Of a stretch of 64,000 nt of DNA, positions 28,328 through 38,225 are shown piece by piece. Made by a program: the position numbers and the translations under genes. The first letter of the stretch is position 1; each line of letters opens with the position of its first letter. This stretch comes from Thermomicrobiales bacterium (GTDB lineage Bacteria; Chloroflexota; Chloroflexia; Thermomicrobiales; UBA6265): assembly GCA_019637585.1 (NCBI GenBank), contig JAHBVL010000003.1, forward strand, positions 91,827 to 155,826, written 5' to 3'. The notes below the pieces were generated by a model. It was not told the DNA's origin, ran no database searches, and saw nothing but the letters and a program-made list of their open reading frames with translations.

Positions 28328-30091
28328 GTGATCGATAAACACGAAGCCGTGGAAATTCTCGAGGGTCTCGTTCGCAAAGGAACCATCAGCCGGCGGCGGA
28401 TGGTGCAGGCGATGGCCGGTATGGGACTCTCGGTGGCCGGCGCGGCCGCCGTTGGCACCGCAGTTCAGCCGCGGCCCGTCTCGGCGGCGCAGGACAGCGA
28501 CCTCAAGCTCCTGACTGTCTCTGAAGAGCAGCAGGCAACCTGGATCAAGAACTTCAATCCCCTTCTGCCCGTTGGGCAGAGCCGCTGGCCGGCACAGGCC
28601 GGCATCTACGAGCCGATGGCGATTCACAGCATGTTCGAAGGCGTCGTGCATCCCTGGCTGGCGACCGAGTGGTCGTACAGCGAGGATCTCCTCACCCTGA
28701 CATTCAAACTGCGCGAAGGCGTGCAGTGGTCGGACGGCACGCCGTTCACCTCGGCTGACGTCAAATTCACATTCGAGCTGCTGATCGCCAATGAAGCGCT
28801 GCCGGGTAGTGGCGCCATTCGCAGCACCCTGCCATTGGTCACCAGCATCGAAGCACCGGACGATCTGACCGTTTCGATCACCCTCTCGGAAGTGAACACG
28901 CTCACGCTCTACGACTTCGCCGAGCAGATGATCGTGCCGAAGCACATCTGGGAGAATGTCGAGGATCCGGTCACCTTCCTGAACGACGAAGGCGACCCGG
29001 TCGGCACCGGTCCGTTCACGGTCATCGCCCAGTTCGAAGCGCAGTACTGGGAACTGCACAAGAATCCCAACTACTGGCAGGAAGGCAAGCCAGCCTTCGA
29101 TGGTCTCCGCTTCCCATCCTATCCAACCAACGACGCGGCGAATCTGGCGAACGTCAACGGCGAAAATGACTGGGGTGGCAACTTCATTCCTGATGCCGCG
29201 AACGTCTTCGTGGCGCAGGATCCGGAGCACTTTCACTTCTGGTTCGCCGAGAGTGGGGATATGACCCACCTCTTCATGAACACCACCACCGCGCCGTTTG
29301 ACAACGTGGACGTCCGCAAAGCGATCAGCATGGCGCTCGACCGCGAGCTGGCGTTGGAAATCGGGATGTACAACTATCCCTTCATCGCCGATTCCTCGGG
29401 CCTGACCGGTGGATACGGCGGATTCAAGGTCATGGACGAGTCGACCGAAGCGGCATGGGTGAAACGGGATGTCGAGGCGGCAGGCGCGCTCCTCGACGCG
29501 GCCGGCTACACGCTCGATGGCGATGTCCGCGTTGGCCCGGACGGTCCGATGGAGTATGAGCTCAACGTGGTGACCGGTTGGTCCGACTGGGTGTCGAGTG
29601 TGCAGATCTTCTCCAAGAATCTGGAGGAAATCGGGGTCAAGGCGACGGTCACGCCGCTCGACTTTGCCGCCTGGTTCGACAGGATCCAGAAGGGCGAGTT
29701 CCAGATGTCGCTCGGCTGGAGCGGTCAGGGCCCGACCCCGTTCAACTACTACCGCAACGTGATGGCGACATCGACCGTTCTTCCGGTCGGTGAAGTCAGC
29801 GCCGTCAACTGGCACCGCTTCGGGCTCCCGGAGGCTGACGAGCTCTTGACGGCGTTGGGCCAGACCTCCGAGCTCGAGGAGCAGCGAGGCATCGTCGCCC
29901 AGCTGCAAGCCCTCTACAACGAGCACGCGCCAGGGGCTCCCCTCTGGAACGGTCCCATGTGGGGCGAATACACGACCTTCCGCTTCGAAGGTTTCCCGAA
30001 CGAGGAGAATCCGTGGTCGGCTCTCCCCACCTGGGACAACCCGGAACGACTCCGCGTTCTCACTGCCCTGACACCAGTCCAGGAATCCTAG
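28328..30091 (+). CDS. ABC transporter family-5 substrate-binding protein, TAT-exported
   Basis: 587 aa, extracytoplasmic solute receptor of the peptide/nickel/opine class (SBP_bac_5), which in many bacteria also binds oligosaccharides. AGGAGG is 7 nt before the GTG at 28328. A twin-arginine signal (TISRRRMVQAMAGMGLSVAG) precedes an AXA-type cleavage site; there is no lipobox cysteine. Domain markers are YEPMAIHSMFEGVVHPWLATEWSYSED, LREGVQWSDGTPFTSADVKF and VRKAISMALDR. With a LacI regulator and a Gfo/Idh oxidoreductase in the same operon, a glycoside ligand is more likely than peptides (inference). Confidence 0.92.
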   Translation: MIDKHEAVEILEGLVRKGTISRRRMVQAMAGMGLSVAGAAAVGTAVQPRPVSAAQDSDLKLLTVSEEQQATWIKNFNPLLPVGQSRWPAQAGIYEPMAIHSMFEGVVHPWLATEWSYSEDLLTLTFKLREGVQWSDGTPFTSADVKFTFELLIANEALPGSGAIRSTLPLVTSIEAPDDLTVSITLSEVNTLTLYDFAEQMIVPKHIWENVEDPVTFLNDEGDPVGTGPFTVIAQFEAQYWELHKNPNYWQEGKPAFDGLRFPSYPTNDAANLANVNGENDWGGNFIPDAANVFVAQDPEHFHFWFAESGDMTHLFMNTTTAPFDNVDVRKAISMALDRELALEIGMYNYPFIADSSGLTGGYGGFKVMDESTEAAWVKRDVEAAGALLDAAGYTLDGDVRVGPDGPMEYELNVVTGWSDWVSSVQIFSKNLEEIGVKATVTPLDFAAWFDRIQKGEFQMSLGWSGQGPTPFNYYRNVMATSTVLPVGEVSAVNWHRFGLPEADELLTALGQTSELEEQRGIVAQLQALYNEHAPGAPLWNGPMWGEYTTFRFEGFPNEENPWSALPTWDNPERLRVLTALTPVQES

Positions 30092-30110
30092 GACGCTCCG
30101 TGGGGTATAT

Positions 30111-30183
30111 GAGCGGCATATCGGTCTGACCGCGATGCCGCTCCAAGATCGGGTAGGATGGGTTGTGCACAGACAACCCATCC
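30111..30183 (+). promoter_or_regulatory. two stem-loops between binding protein and permease genes
   Basis: Stem 1: GAGCGGCAT (30111-30119) with ATGCCGCTC (30135-30143). Stem 2: GGATGGGTTGT (30156-30166) with ACAACCCATCC (30173-30183), perfect 11 bp with a 6-nt loop. No T-tract, so a simple terminator is unlikely. In ABC operons such structures often protect the binding-protein mRNA and lower permease expression. Confidence 0.55.
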
Positions 30184-30219
30184 GGCCCGACCCACAACCT
30201 TGGTGAGAAGGGAAACGGT

Positions 30220-31197
30220 GTGAGATTCATCCTCCGCAGACTCGGTTTCTACGCACTGGCGTTCTGGGCCTCGATCACGCTGAACTTTTTTCTGCCGCGA
30301 TTGATGCCCGGCGATCCGGCGTCGGCCATGTTTGCGCGATTTCAGGGCCGGCTCGATCCGGCCACGATCGATGCCATGCGTGCCGCCTATGGACTTTCCG
30401 ACGCTCCGCTGTGGCGGCAATATCTGACCTATCTGCAAAGTGTGCTGACCGGCGATTTTGGACTCTCGATCTCCTACTTTCCATCTCCCGTCATCGATGT
30501 CATTCGCACCAGCATGTGGTGGACGGTCGTGCTCGGCTCGGTGGCGCTGCTGCTCAGCTTCACGATCGGCACCGTGCTGGGCATTTTCGGCGCCTGGCGG
30601 CGCAGCGGCTGGGTTGATTCGGTGCTGCCGCCAATGTTGCTCTTTACAGGGTCATTCCCCTATTTCTGGCTGGCCACCCTGGCGCTCTTTCTCCTTGGCT
30701 TCAAATACGATCTCCTGCCACTCCGGCACGCCTATCAGGCTGGGCTCTCTCCAGAGCTCAGCTGGGAGTTCTTTCGGAGTGTGCTCACGCATCTGATCAT
30801 GCCGGCGGGCACGATCATCCTCGTCTCGATCGGCGGCTGGATGCTCGGTATGCGCAATGCCATGATCTCGGTGCTTTCCGAGGACTACATCACCATGGCC
30901 GACGCCAAGGGGCTTTCCGACCGCCGGGTGATGTTCAGCTACGCCGCCCGCAATGCCATGTTGCCGAGTGTGACCGCGTTCGGCATGGCCCTCGGCTTTG
31001 TGATCAGTGGGGCGTTGGTTACCGAGACTGTCTTCTCGTACCCAGGACTCGGCTGGTCGCTGTTGACCGCGGTCCGCCAGCTCGACTATCCGCTCATGCA
31101 GGGAATTTTCCTGATGATCACCCTCGCGGTGCTCGTCGCGAACTTCATTGTCGATTTGATCTACCTGCGGCTCGATCCGCGCGTGCGCACTGGCTGA
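30220..31197 (+). CDS. ABC transporter permease (DppB/OppB type)
   Basis: Inner-membrane permease of 325 aa with six predicted helices. N-terminus FILRRLGFYALAFWASITLNFFLPRLMPGDP and the EAA-loop region (EDYITMADAKGLSDRRVMFSYAARNAMLPSVT) are typical of DppB. GTG start with GAGAAGGGA about 7 nt upstream. It pairs with the next permease to form the membrane channel. Confidence 0.93.
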   Translation: MRFILRRLGFYALAFWASITLNFFLPRLMPGDPASAMFARFQGRLDPATIDAMRAAYGLSDAPLWRQYLTYLQSVLTGDFGLSISYFPSPVIDVIRTSMWWTVVLGSVALLLSFTIGTVLGIFGAWRRSGWVDSVLPPMLLFTGSFPYFWLATLALFLLGFKYDLLPLRHAYQAGLSPELSWEFFRSVLTHLIMPAGTIILVSIGGWMLGMRNAMISVLSEDYITMADAKGLSDRRVMFSYAARNAMLPSVTAFGMALGFVISGALVTETVFSYPGLGWSLLTAVRQLDYPLMQGIFLMITLAVLVANFIVDLIYLRLDPRVRTG

Positions 31198-31212
31198 TCG
31201 GAGCACCGAATC

Positions 31213-32259
31213 GTGGCCATAGACGTGAAAGTCACCACTGAGGTCGAGCAGGCGGGCCTGGATGCCCCCGTTGCTGTCGCCAATGACGCGTCGTACGGGC
31301 TCCGGCGTCTGCCGCCCTGGCTGCACACCATTGTCGGCAGCAAGAAGTCGATCGTCGGGATCCTGATCCTGATTCTCTTCGTGTTGATGGCCGTTTTCGC
31401 TCCGCAGATAGCGCCAGGCGATCCATCTGATTTCCTTGCCCGGCCCCATCTGGCGCCGTCGAGTGAACACTGGTTCGGCACCACCGGACAGGGGCAGGAT
31501 GTCTTCGCCCAGACCGTCTGGGGCGCCCGGTTTACCTTGCAGGTTGGCTTTCTTGTCGGCGCGATTACGACGTTGATCGGGACCACCGTCGGCATGACCG
31601 CCGGCTATTTCCGCGGGTGGATCGACGAAGTCCTGTCGGTGATCACCAATGTCTTCCTGATCGTGCCCAGCCTGCCCCTGCTGGTCGTTCTGGCCGCTTT
31701 CCTGGGTGGCGGCGACCTCTGGATCTTCAGCGACGACATGTGGTTCTTCGTCTTCGTCTTGTCGATCACCGGATGGGCATGGCCGGCCCGGGTCATTCGC
31801 TCCCAGACACTCTCCTTACGGGAAAAGGACTTCGTCTCGGCCGCGGTGGTCACCGGCGAGCGAACCTGGCGGATCGTTTTCCGGGAAATGCTGCCGAACA
31901 TGTTGTCGATCATCGTCGCCGGGTTCATCGGCTCGACGATCTTCGCCATCGGGGCATCGGCGGCGCTCGAGTTTCTCGGTCTCGGCAATCCGAGTCGCGT
32001 GACCTGGGGCACGAATCTCTACTGGGCGGCGAACAATGCCGGTCTGCTCACCGGCGCCTGGTGGACATTCGTTCCCGCCGGCGTGTGCATCGCGCTGGTG
32101 GCGTTCGCCATGGCGCTCCTCAACTACGGCATCGATGAAATCACCAACCCGCGCTTGCGGGCACGGCAAGGCATCGTTCGGGCACTGAAGGAGAGTGGGG
32201 TGCGACGCACAAACAGCAGAGCTACGCCGGTTGTCCGGCCCACGAGCCCCACGCCATGA
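31213..32259 (+). CDS. ABC transporter permease (DppC/OppC type)
   Basis: 348 aa, six membrane helices. The N-terminal cytoplasmic stretch is followed by KKSIVGILILILFVLMAVFAPQIAPGDPSD, then HWFGTTGQGQDVFAQTVWGARFTL and the EAA loop with EKDFVSAAVVTGERTWRIVFREMLPNMLSII. GTG start. Its stop overlaps the ATPase start (ATGA), showing translational coupling. Confidence 0.93.
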   Translation: MAIDVKVTTEVEQAGLDAPVAVANDASYGLRRLPPWLHTIVGSKKSIVGILILILFVLMAVFAPQIAPGDPSDFLARPHLAPSSEHWFGTTGQGQDVFAQTVWGARFTLQVGFLVGAITTLIGTTVGMTAGYFRGWIDEVLSVITNVFLIVPSLPLLVVLAAFLGGGDLWIFSDDMWFFVFVLSITGWAWPARVIRSQTLSLREKDFVSAAVVTGERTWRIVFREMLPNMLSIIVAGFIGSTIFAIGASAALEFLGLGNPSRVTWGTNLYWAANNAGLLTGAWWTFVPAGVCIALVAFAMALLNYGIDEITNPRLRARQGIVRALKESGVRRTNSRATPVVRPTSPTP

Positions 32260-33272
32260 CCGAACCACTGCTCGACGTTCGCGATCTGCGCGTGGAATAC
32301 AAGGCCCTCCGCGGTTCCGTGCGCGCGGTGAACGACGTGTCGTTTCAGATCATGCCGGGCGAGGTCTACGGGCTGGCCGGGGAGTCAGGGTGCGGCAAAA
32401 GCACGATCGCGTTGTCGATTCTGCGGGTGCTCAATCCACCCGCCGTGATCACCGGTGGACAGGTGCTGTTCAAGGGCCGTGATGTACTCGATATGAACGA
32501 CGACCAGCTCGAGCAGTTTCGCTGGAGCGAGGTCGCGATGGTCTTCCAGAGCGCGATGAATTCGCTGAATCCCGTCATGCGGATCGGCGATCAAATTGCC
32601 GATGCGATCCAGGCGCACGAGCGCGTTTCAGATAAGGACGCTGAAGAACGCTCGGTCGAGCTGCTCAAGGTCGTCGGTATCGATCCCAACCGGCGACGAG
32701 CCTATCCGCATGAGCTCTCTGGCGGCATGCGGCAACGCGCAGTGATCGCTATTGCGCTTTCATTGAATCCGCCGATGCTGATCATGGACGAGCCCACCAC
32801 CGCGCTCGACGTCGTCGTGCAGCAGGAAATCATGATGCAGCTGCGGGAACTGAAGGAACAATTCGGATTCTCCGTGCTTTTCATCACGCACGATCTGTCG
32901 CTGCTGGTCGAGTTCAGCGACCGCATTGGCATCATGTACGCCGGTGACATCGTCGAGGAGGCGCCCTCTTCGCAGCTCTTCGACGATCCCCAGCATCCTT
33001 ACACGTGGGGACTGATGCATTCCTTCCCGCTCGTGCACGGGCCGCGCATGGCGCTGACTGGCATTCCCGGTTCGCCGCCCGACCTGCTCTCACCTCCACC
33101 AGGATGCCGGTTTGCGCCGCGCTGTTCGTTGGTGATGCCCCAGTGCTCGACGTCGAGACCGCTGCTGACCCCGACCGGCAACCGGCGAAACGTCGCCTGC
33201 TATCTGCACGAGCAGGGCCGGCCGGTGACGATCAGTCCGCTGATGGAATCGAGAGGAACGGTGACCGTATGA
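32256..33272 (+). CDS. ABC transporter ATP-binding protein (DppD/OppD type)
   Basis: 338 aa ATPase. Walker A GESGCGKST, Q-loop VFQSAMNSLNP, signature LSGGMRQR, Walker B LIMDEPTTALD and H-loop FITHDLSLL are intact. The C-terminal oligopeptide/dipeptide transporter extension with clustered cysteines (PPGCRFAPRCSLVMPQCS) is present and may bind an Fe-S cluster, as seen in related DppD/OppD proteins. The ATGA overlaps on both sides mark the operon. Confidence 0.93.
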   Translation: MTEPLLDVRDLRVEYKALRGSVRAVNDVSFQIMPGEVYGLAGESGCGKSTIALSILRVLNPPAVITGGQVLFKGRDVLDMNDDQLEQFRWSEVAMVFQSAMNSLNPVMRIGDQIADAIQAHERVSDKDAEERSVELLKVVGIDPNRRRAYPHELSGGMRQRAVIAIALSLNPPMLIMDEPTTALDVVVQQEIMMQLRELKEQFGFSVLFITHDLSLLVEFSDRIGIMYAGDIVEEAPSSQLFDDPQHPYTWGLMHSFPLVHGPRMALTGIPGSPPDLLSPPPGCRFAPRCSLVMPQCSTSRPLLTPTGNRRNVACYLHEQGRPVTISPLMESRGTVTV

Positions 33273-34312
33273 CCGAGCAATCGCACGCCGCCGATCCACC
33301 GATTCTCGAAGTCCGGGATCTGCAGAAGTTCTTTCCGGTCGGCACGATGTTCGCCCGCCGCAATCTGCGAGCGCTCCATCATGTCTCCTTCACGCTGCGG
33401 CGCGGCAAAGTGCTGGCGCTGGTGGGGGAATCGGGCAGTGGCAAGAGTACGGCGGCTCGCTGCGTGGCGCGCTTGATCGAGCCTTCGGCGGGCCAGATTC
33501 TCTTCAAGGGGAAGGATATGCTGGCGGAGGAGCGGCGCGGGGCCTCCTTGCAGTATCGCGGCGACGTGCAGATGATTTTTCAGGATCCCTTCGGATCGCT
33601 GAATCCCGTCAAGAGCATCGCGCATCATCTTGCCCGGCCGCTGCGCATCCACAAGAAATCGTCGGGAACAAAGGAAACCGCGGAGCGGGTCGATCAGCTG
33701 CTGGAAAGCGTTGGTCTGGCGCCGGCCCGCCAGTTCAGCGACAAGTACCCCTATGAGCTGTCCGGCGGACAACGACAGCGCGTCTCCTTCGCGCGAGCCC
33801 TGGCGGTCGAACCTGAAGTCGTTCTGGCGGATGAGCCGATTTCGATGCTCGACGTCTCGATCCGTATGGGCATTCTGAATCTGATGGAGCGGCTGAAGGA
33901 CGAGCATGGCATCGCTTATCTCTACATCACGCACGACCTGGCCAGCGCGCGCTATTTCGCGGACGAAACGATCGTCATGTACGCCGGTCAGATCGTCGAA
34001 GGCGCCGCCAGCGAAGAGCTCATCCAGCACCCCGCCCATCCCTACACCCAGCGGCTGCTCGACGCCGTACCCGATCCGAAAGCCGAGCATGGTTTCAAAC
34101 AGGGCGCCGGCGGGTGGCAACCGCCGATCCTCGTCGACCCGCCGCCCGGATGCCCATTTGCCGACCGGTGCCCGCACGCGATGCCGGTCTGCCGTGAGAT
34201 CATGCCCGGCCGGACCACCCTGAACGCAGTGCATTGGGTCCGTTGCCACCTGCATGGAAGTGGAGAATCGTCTCCTGGACTGTCTGAACCGAATCTGCCT
34301 TTGAGCGCTTGA
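33269..34312 (+). CDS. ABC transporter ATP-binding protein (DppF/OppF type)
   Basis: 347 aa, second ATPase of the heterodimer. Walker A GESGSGKST, Q-loop IFQDPFGSLNP, signature LSGGQRQR, Walker B VLADEPISMLD and H-loop YITHDLASA are intact, with the C-terminal PPGCPFADRCPHAMPVC cysteine motif. An upstream in-frame extension exists but the ATG at 33269 overlaps the previous stop by four bases (ATGA), fixing the start. Confidence 0.93.
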   Translation: MTEQSHAADPPILEVRDLQKFFPVGTMFARRNLRALHHVSFTLRRGKVLALVGESGSGKSTAARCVARLIEPSAGQILFKGKDMLAEERRGASLQYRGDVQMIFQDPFGSLNPVKSIAHHLARPLRIHKKSSGTKETAERVDQLLESVGLAPARQFSDKYPYELSGGQRQRVSFARALAVEPEVVLADEPISMLDVSIRMGILNLMERLKDEHGIAYLYITHDLASARYFADETIVMYAGQIVEGAASEELIQHPAHPYTQRLLDAVPDPKAEHGFKQGAGGWQPPILVDPPPGCPFADRCPHAMPVCREIMPGRTTLNAVHWVRCHLHGSGESSPGLSEPNLPLSA

Positions 34313-34326
34313 GAGGAACGAGAACT

Positions 34327-35424
34327 GTGATCCAGCTTGGCATCATTGCGTGCGGCGATGTCGCGTTTCGAACGTATATCCCCGGTATCCAGAATGTTCG
34401 CGACAGGGCGACCGTGGCCGCGACGTTCGATCCGCTGGCCGAACGAGCTGAACGAGCCGCGGCGATGTTCGAGGGAGCCGTGGCCTACACCAGTCTGGAG
34501 GCGTTTCTCGCGCATCCGGGCCTGCAGGGCGTCCTGAATCTGACTCCTGCGAATTTCCACACGTTGGTCAGTCAGGCGGTGCTCGACGCGGGATTGCACC
34601 TGCTCTCCGAGAAACCGATCGCCTCAACGGTGGAAGAAGGACAAGCGCTGGCGCGACAGGCGGCAAAAGACGGGCTCATCTTTCTCTGCGCTCCGGCAAC
34701 GATGGCCACCGGACGGTTTCAGTGGCTGAAGTCGCTGATCGACAAGGGCGCGTTCGGGCAATTGACCGTCGCCACCGGTCAGATGGTGAACATGGGTCCG
34801 GCCGGCTGGAAGGACTACACCGGCGATCCGCGCGTTTTCTACTCAGCGGCGGTCGGACCGGTGCTCGATACCGGCGTCTATGTGCTGCATGGCATTACCG
34901 GACTGCTAGGTCCGGCCAGGCGCGTTCAGGCGTTTGCGGGAATCGCATTGCCGGAGCGCATTTCGACGATTCCCCGCATCGAAGGAGAGCGGATCAGCGT
35001 CGAGTCGCCAGATGTGAACATGATTCACCTCGACTTTGGCGACAACCGGTTCGCCCAAATCCTCAGCAGCTTCGCGGTTCCGGCCAGCAACGGTCCGTCG
35101 ACGGAGATTCATGGTTCACTCGGCAGCGCCTCGATTCTCGACAGCACCTGGTACGACGCGAATGGCCCAGCCGATCTCTTCTTCCGGAGCGACAACGAGT
35201 ATGGTCAGGCGGGATGGAATCGTCAGGAGCGGAGCCCCGCTCCTCCAGTCGTTGATGGTGAGCATCTGATTGGCGCCGGCGCCCGGCACTTCGTGGATTG
35301 CATCGACGGAACGAGCGCTCCGATCATGACCGCGGATCACGCGATTCATATTCTCGAAATCATCCACCAGGCCCAGGAATCCGCCAGAACCGGCAAAGCT
35401 ATCGATCTGACGACGACGTTCTGA
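34327..35424 (+). CDS. Gfo/Idh/MocA family NAD(P)-dependent oxidoreductase
   Basis: 365 aa, two-domain dehydrogenase acting on sugars, inositols or glycosides. The Rossmann start is QLGIIACGDVAFRTYIPG, the conserved catalytic-region motif is SEKPIAST (EKP), and the C-terminal domain holds VGPVLDTGVYVLHGITGLLGPAR. GTG start preceded by GAGAGGA. It is the last gene of the LacI-ABC operon, implying that it oxidises the imported sugar or a product of it; exact substrate unknown. Confidence 0.9.
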   Translation: MIQLGIIACGDVAFRTYIPGIQNVRDRATVAATFDPLAERAERAAAMFEGAVAYTSLEAFLAHPGLQGVLNLTPANFHTLVSQAVLDAGLHLLSEKPIASTVEEGQALARQAAKDGLIFLCAPATMATGRFQWLKSLIDKGAFGQLTVATGQMVNMGPAGWKDYTGDPRVFYSAAVGPVLDTGVYVLHGITGLLGPARRVQAFAGIALPERISTIPRIEGERISVESPDVNMIHLDFGDNRFAQILSSFAVPASNGPSTEIHGSLGSASILDSTWYDANGPADLFFRSDNEYGQAGWNRQERSPAPPVVDGEHLIGAGARHFVDCIDGTSAPIMTADHAIHILEIIHQAQESARTGKAIDLTTTF

Positions 35425-35430
35425 GTCACC

Positions 35431-35571
35431 ATGCCGGGCGCCGGCACCAGCGCGGCATGAAAAGCACCGTCATCCTGAGCGAAGCGAAGGATCTCCTGCC
35501 GCAGCAGTCTCCAGGGAGACGACGGTCGCGCAGGAGACGACGGAGAGATCTTTCACTTCGTTCAGGATGAC
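35431..35571 (+). repeat. composite palindromic repeat (CATGCCGGG + GTCATCCTGAGC)
   Basis: A palindromic unit (CATGCCGGGCGCCGGCAC..., ending GCGGCATG) is followed by GCACCGTCATCCTGAGCGA and ends, inverted, in TTCGTTCAGGATGAC, so the whole can fold into a long hairpin. The same composite is at 55353-55497, an inverted relative at 47503-47680 and a part at 26853. Confidence 0.8.
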
Positions 35572-35660
35572 TGGACGATTTGCACCGCAGAATCTGGCGC
35601 ATGGAAAACGGTAGATGGGAGGATCGCGACTGGTCGCGCTTCGTAGCACACAGAGGCGAC

Positions 35661-35690
35661 ACAAAAAGGGCGGCCAGTGGCCGCCCTTCC
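35661..35690 (-). terminator. rho-independent terminator of the hrcA-grpE-dnaK operon
   Basis: Perfect 10-bp stem AAGGGCGGCC / GGCCGCCCTT with a 3-nt loop, about 20 bp after the dnaK stop; on the minus strand the stem is followed by a T-run. Confidence 0.85.
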
Positions 35691-35710
35691 TGCTTGCATG
35701 GTGCTGCTGA

Positions 35711-37624
35711 CTAGTTGCCGACTTCTCGGAACTCGCCCTCGACTGTCGCATCGTCGGCGGCTTCATCGGCTTCCGGCATTTCGGCGTCATAGACGCCATT
35801 CGACTCCGCTCCCGCGGCCGATTCATACACCGACGTACCAACCTTGGTCAGCGCCGCGACCATCTCTTCGTGAGCGGTCTTCAGCTCGTCGGTGTTGTCG
35901 CCCTCCTGCTTGAGGATGTCGCGAACCGCCTGAACCTTGTTCTCCAGGTCGGCTTTCACCTCAGCCGGGATCTTGTCTCCATACTCGGTGAGGACGCTGT
36001 CCGCCTGATAGGTCATCGACTCAGCATCGTTGCGCAGCTGAATGGCTTCGCGCCGGGCCCGGTCCTCTTCGGCATGCGATTCGGCATCCTTGACCATCCG
36101 CTGCACTTCGTCGTCCGACAATCCGGACGAACCAGTGATGGTGATCTTCTGCTCTTTGCTCGTCGCCTGATCGCGAGCCGTGACATTGAGGATGCCGTTG
36201 GCATCGATGTCGAAGGTCACTTCGATCTTCGGCAAGCCACGTGGGGCCGGCAGAATGCCATCCAGGATGAACTTGCCGAGACTCTTGTTGTCGTTGGCCA
36301 TCGGCCGCTCGCCCTGGAGCACGTTGATCTCCACCTGCGGCTGGTTGTCAGCAGCGGTGGTGAAGACCTGGCTCTTGCGGGTCGGGATCGTGGTGTTTCG
36401 CTCGATCAATGGCGTCGCCACACCACCCAGCGTCTCGATCGAAAGGGTGAGAGGGGTGACATCGAGGAGGAGGATGTCCTTCACCTCGCCGCCGAGCACA
36501 CCACCCTGGATCGCCGCGCCAATCGCCACCACTTCGTCCGGATTGATCCCCTTGTGCGGTTCCTTGCCGAAGTAGTCGTGGACCTTCTTCTGGACCGCGG
36601 GCATGCGGGTCTGGCCACCGACCAAAATCGCTTCGTCGACCGCAGTCTTCTTCAGCTCGGCATCCTTGAGCGCCGCATCCATGGGCGGCACGGTCCGGTC
36701 GATGAGTGAACCAGTCAGCTGCTCGAGCTTGCTCCGGGTCAGCGTTTCCTGCAGGTGCTTGGGTCCGCTGGCATCCGCCGTGACGAACGGCAGGTTGACT
36801 TCGGTCTGCTGCGTGCTGGAAAGCTCGATCTTGGCCTTCTCGGCAGCTTCCTTCAATCGCTGCAGCGCCATGCGATCGCTCCGCAGGTCGATCCCTTCCT
36901 TGCGCTTGAACTCATCCGCCAGCCAGTCGATGATCTTCTGGTCGAAGTCATCGCCACCGAGGTGGGTGTCACCATTCGTCGAAAGAACCTGGAAAACGCC
37001 CTCCGACAGATCGAGAATCGAGATGTCGTAGGTGCCGCCACCGAGGTCGTAGACCGCGAGTTTCTCGTCACCCTTCCGGTCGAGGCCATAGGCCAGCGCA
37101 GACGCGGTCGGCTCGTTGATGATTCGCTCGACGTTCAGACCGGCGATCTTGCCGGCGTCTTTGGTCGCCTGCCGCTGCGAGTCGTCGAAATAGGCGGGCA
37201 CGGTCACGACGGCCCGGTCGACCGTTTCGCCCAGATAGGCCTCCGCGTCGGCTTTCAGCTTCTGCAGGATCATGGCCGACACTTCCGGCGGGCTGTACCA
37301 CCGGTCGCCCATCTTTACCTCGACGCCGCCGTTTTTCGCTTCACGCACCTGATAGGGAACGATCTTGATGTCGTCCTGCACGTGCGAATCAGTGAATTTG
37401 CGGCCCATGAACCGCTTGATCGAGGAGATGGTGTTCTCCGGGTTCGTTACCGCCTGCCGCCGGGCAAACCGGCCAACGAGACGCTCGCCCGTGCTGGTCA
37501 TCGCCACCACGGAGGGAGTCAGTCTCTCCCCTTCTGCATTGGGAATGACAACCGGCTCGCCACCTTCGATGGTGGCCATCACCGAGTTGGTCGTTCCGAG
37601 GTCGATTCCAATCATTCTCGCCAT
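35711..37624 (-). CDS. dnaK: chaperone DnaK (Hsp70)
   Basis: 637 aa ATP-dependent chaperone. Nucleotide-binding domain: [39 protein letters not shown] and [13 protein letters not shown]. Substrate-binding domain starts near [23 protein letters not shown]; the C-terminus is acidic and ends [16 protein letters not shown] lies upstream of the ATG. It is the last gene of the CIRCE-controlled operon; no dnaJ follows, in contrast to many grpE-dnaK-dnaJ operons. Confidence 0.98.
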   Translation of the reverse strand: MARMIGIDLGTTNSVMATIEGGEPVVIPNAEGERLTPSVVAMTSTGERLVGRFARRQAVTNPENTISSIKRFMGRKFTDSHVQDDIKIVPYQVREAKNGGVEVKMGDRWYSPPEVSAMILQKLKADAEAYLGETVDRAVVTVPAYFDDSQRQATKDAGKIAGLNVERIINEPTASALAYGLDRKGDEKLAVYDLGGGTYDISILDLSEGVFQVLSTNGDTHLGGDDFDQKIIDWLADEFKRKEGIDLRSDRMALQRLKEAAEKAKIELSSTQQTEVNLPFVTADASGPKHLQETLTRSKLEQLTGSLIDRTVPPMDAALKDAELKKTAVDEAILVGGQTRMPAVQKKVHDYFGKEPHKGINPDEVVAIGAAIQGGVLGGEVKDILLLDVTPLTLSIETLGGVATPLIERNTTIPTRKSQVFTTAADNQPQVEINVLQGERPMANDNKSLGKFILDGILPAPRGLPKIEVTFDIDANGILNVTARDQATSKEQKITITGSSGLSDDEVQRMVKDAESHAEEDRARREAIQLRNDAESMTYQADSVLTEYGDKIPAEVKADLENKVQAVRDILKQEGDNTDELKTAHEEMVAALTKVGTSVYESAAGAESNGVYDAEMPEADEAADDATVEGEFREVGN

Positions 37625-37667
37625 TGTGTTGTTGCTCCCTTCGCAATGAATATCGAACGAGAATCGG

Positions 37668-38225
37668 TTAGCTGTTCAGTTCTGTGTTCGGGTTGTTCGC
37701 CGGCGCATCGGGCGGATCTCCCACCTGGACCATCGCCGGTCGCAGGATCTGGTCGCCCTGCCAGTACCCATTCTGGAAAACGTTGACCACCGTGTTGCCG
37801 GATGAACCGGGCACTACCGCCACGGCTTCGTGCATGGCCGGATCGAATGGCTGCCCGAGCGCCTCGATCGGCCGCACACCCTCGCGCTCGAGGAAGGTGG
37901 TCAGGTTGCGTTCGATCAGGCCCATACCGGTCACCCAGGGTTCGTCCCGGCTCTCGTCAGGAATGGTGTCGAACGCCCGCCGGAAATCGTCGGCGATCGG
38001 CAGCAATCGCAGCAACAGATCGCGCGTGGCGACCTGCCGGGCGATGGCTCGCTCCTGATCGACCCGTTTCCGGTAATTAGCAAACTCCGCCATGCTCCGC
38101 TGCAGCTGATCGAGATACTGATCCCGTTCTGCCTGGATGACCGCCCAGTCGGGCGCATCCTCGACGAGAGGCGGCTCCTCGACGGCATCAGCGGCAGGCG
38201 GGTCGTGAAATAAGTTCATACTCAC
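37668..38225 (-). CDS. grpE: nucleotide exchange factor GrpE
   Basis: 185 aa. It exchanges ADP on DnaK. A long N-terminal helix ([28 protein letters not shown]) is followed by the beta domain with [43 protein letters not shown]. The ATG overlaps the hrcA stop by 4 bp (ATGA), so expression is coupled to the repressor. Confidence 0.95.
   Translation of the reverse strand: MSMNLFHDPPAADAVEEPPLVEDAPDWAVIQAERDQYLDQLQRSMAEFANYRKRVDQERAIARQVATRDLLLRLLPIADDFRRAFDTIPDESRDEPWVTGMGLIERNLTTFLEREGVRPIEALGQPFDPAMHEAVAVVPGSSGNTVVNVFQNGYWQGDQILRPAMVQVGDPPDAPANNPNTELNS

Noticed and set aside
27161-30181. 1006-codon open frame opposite the LacI regulator and binding-protein genes
   Set aside because: Spans two clear genes and their intergenic gap; composition is that of a reverse-strand shadow.
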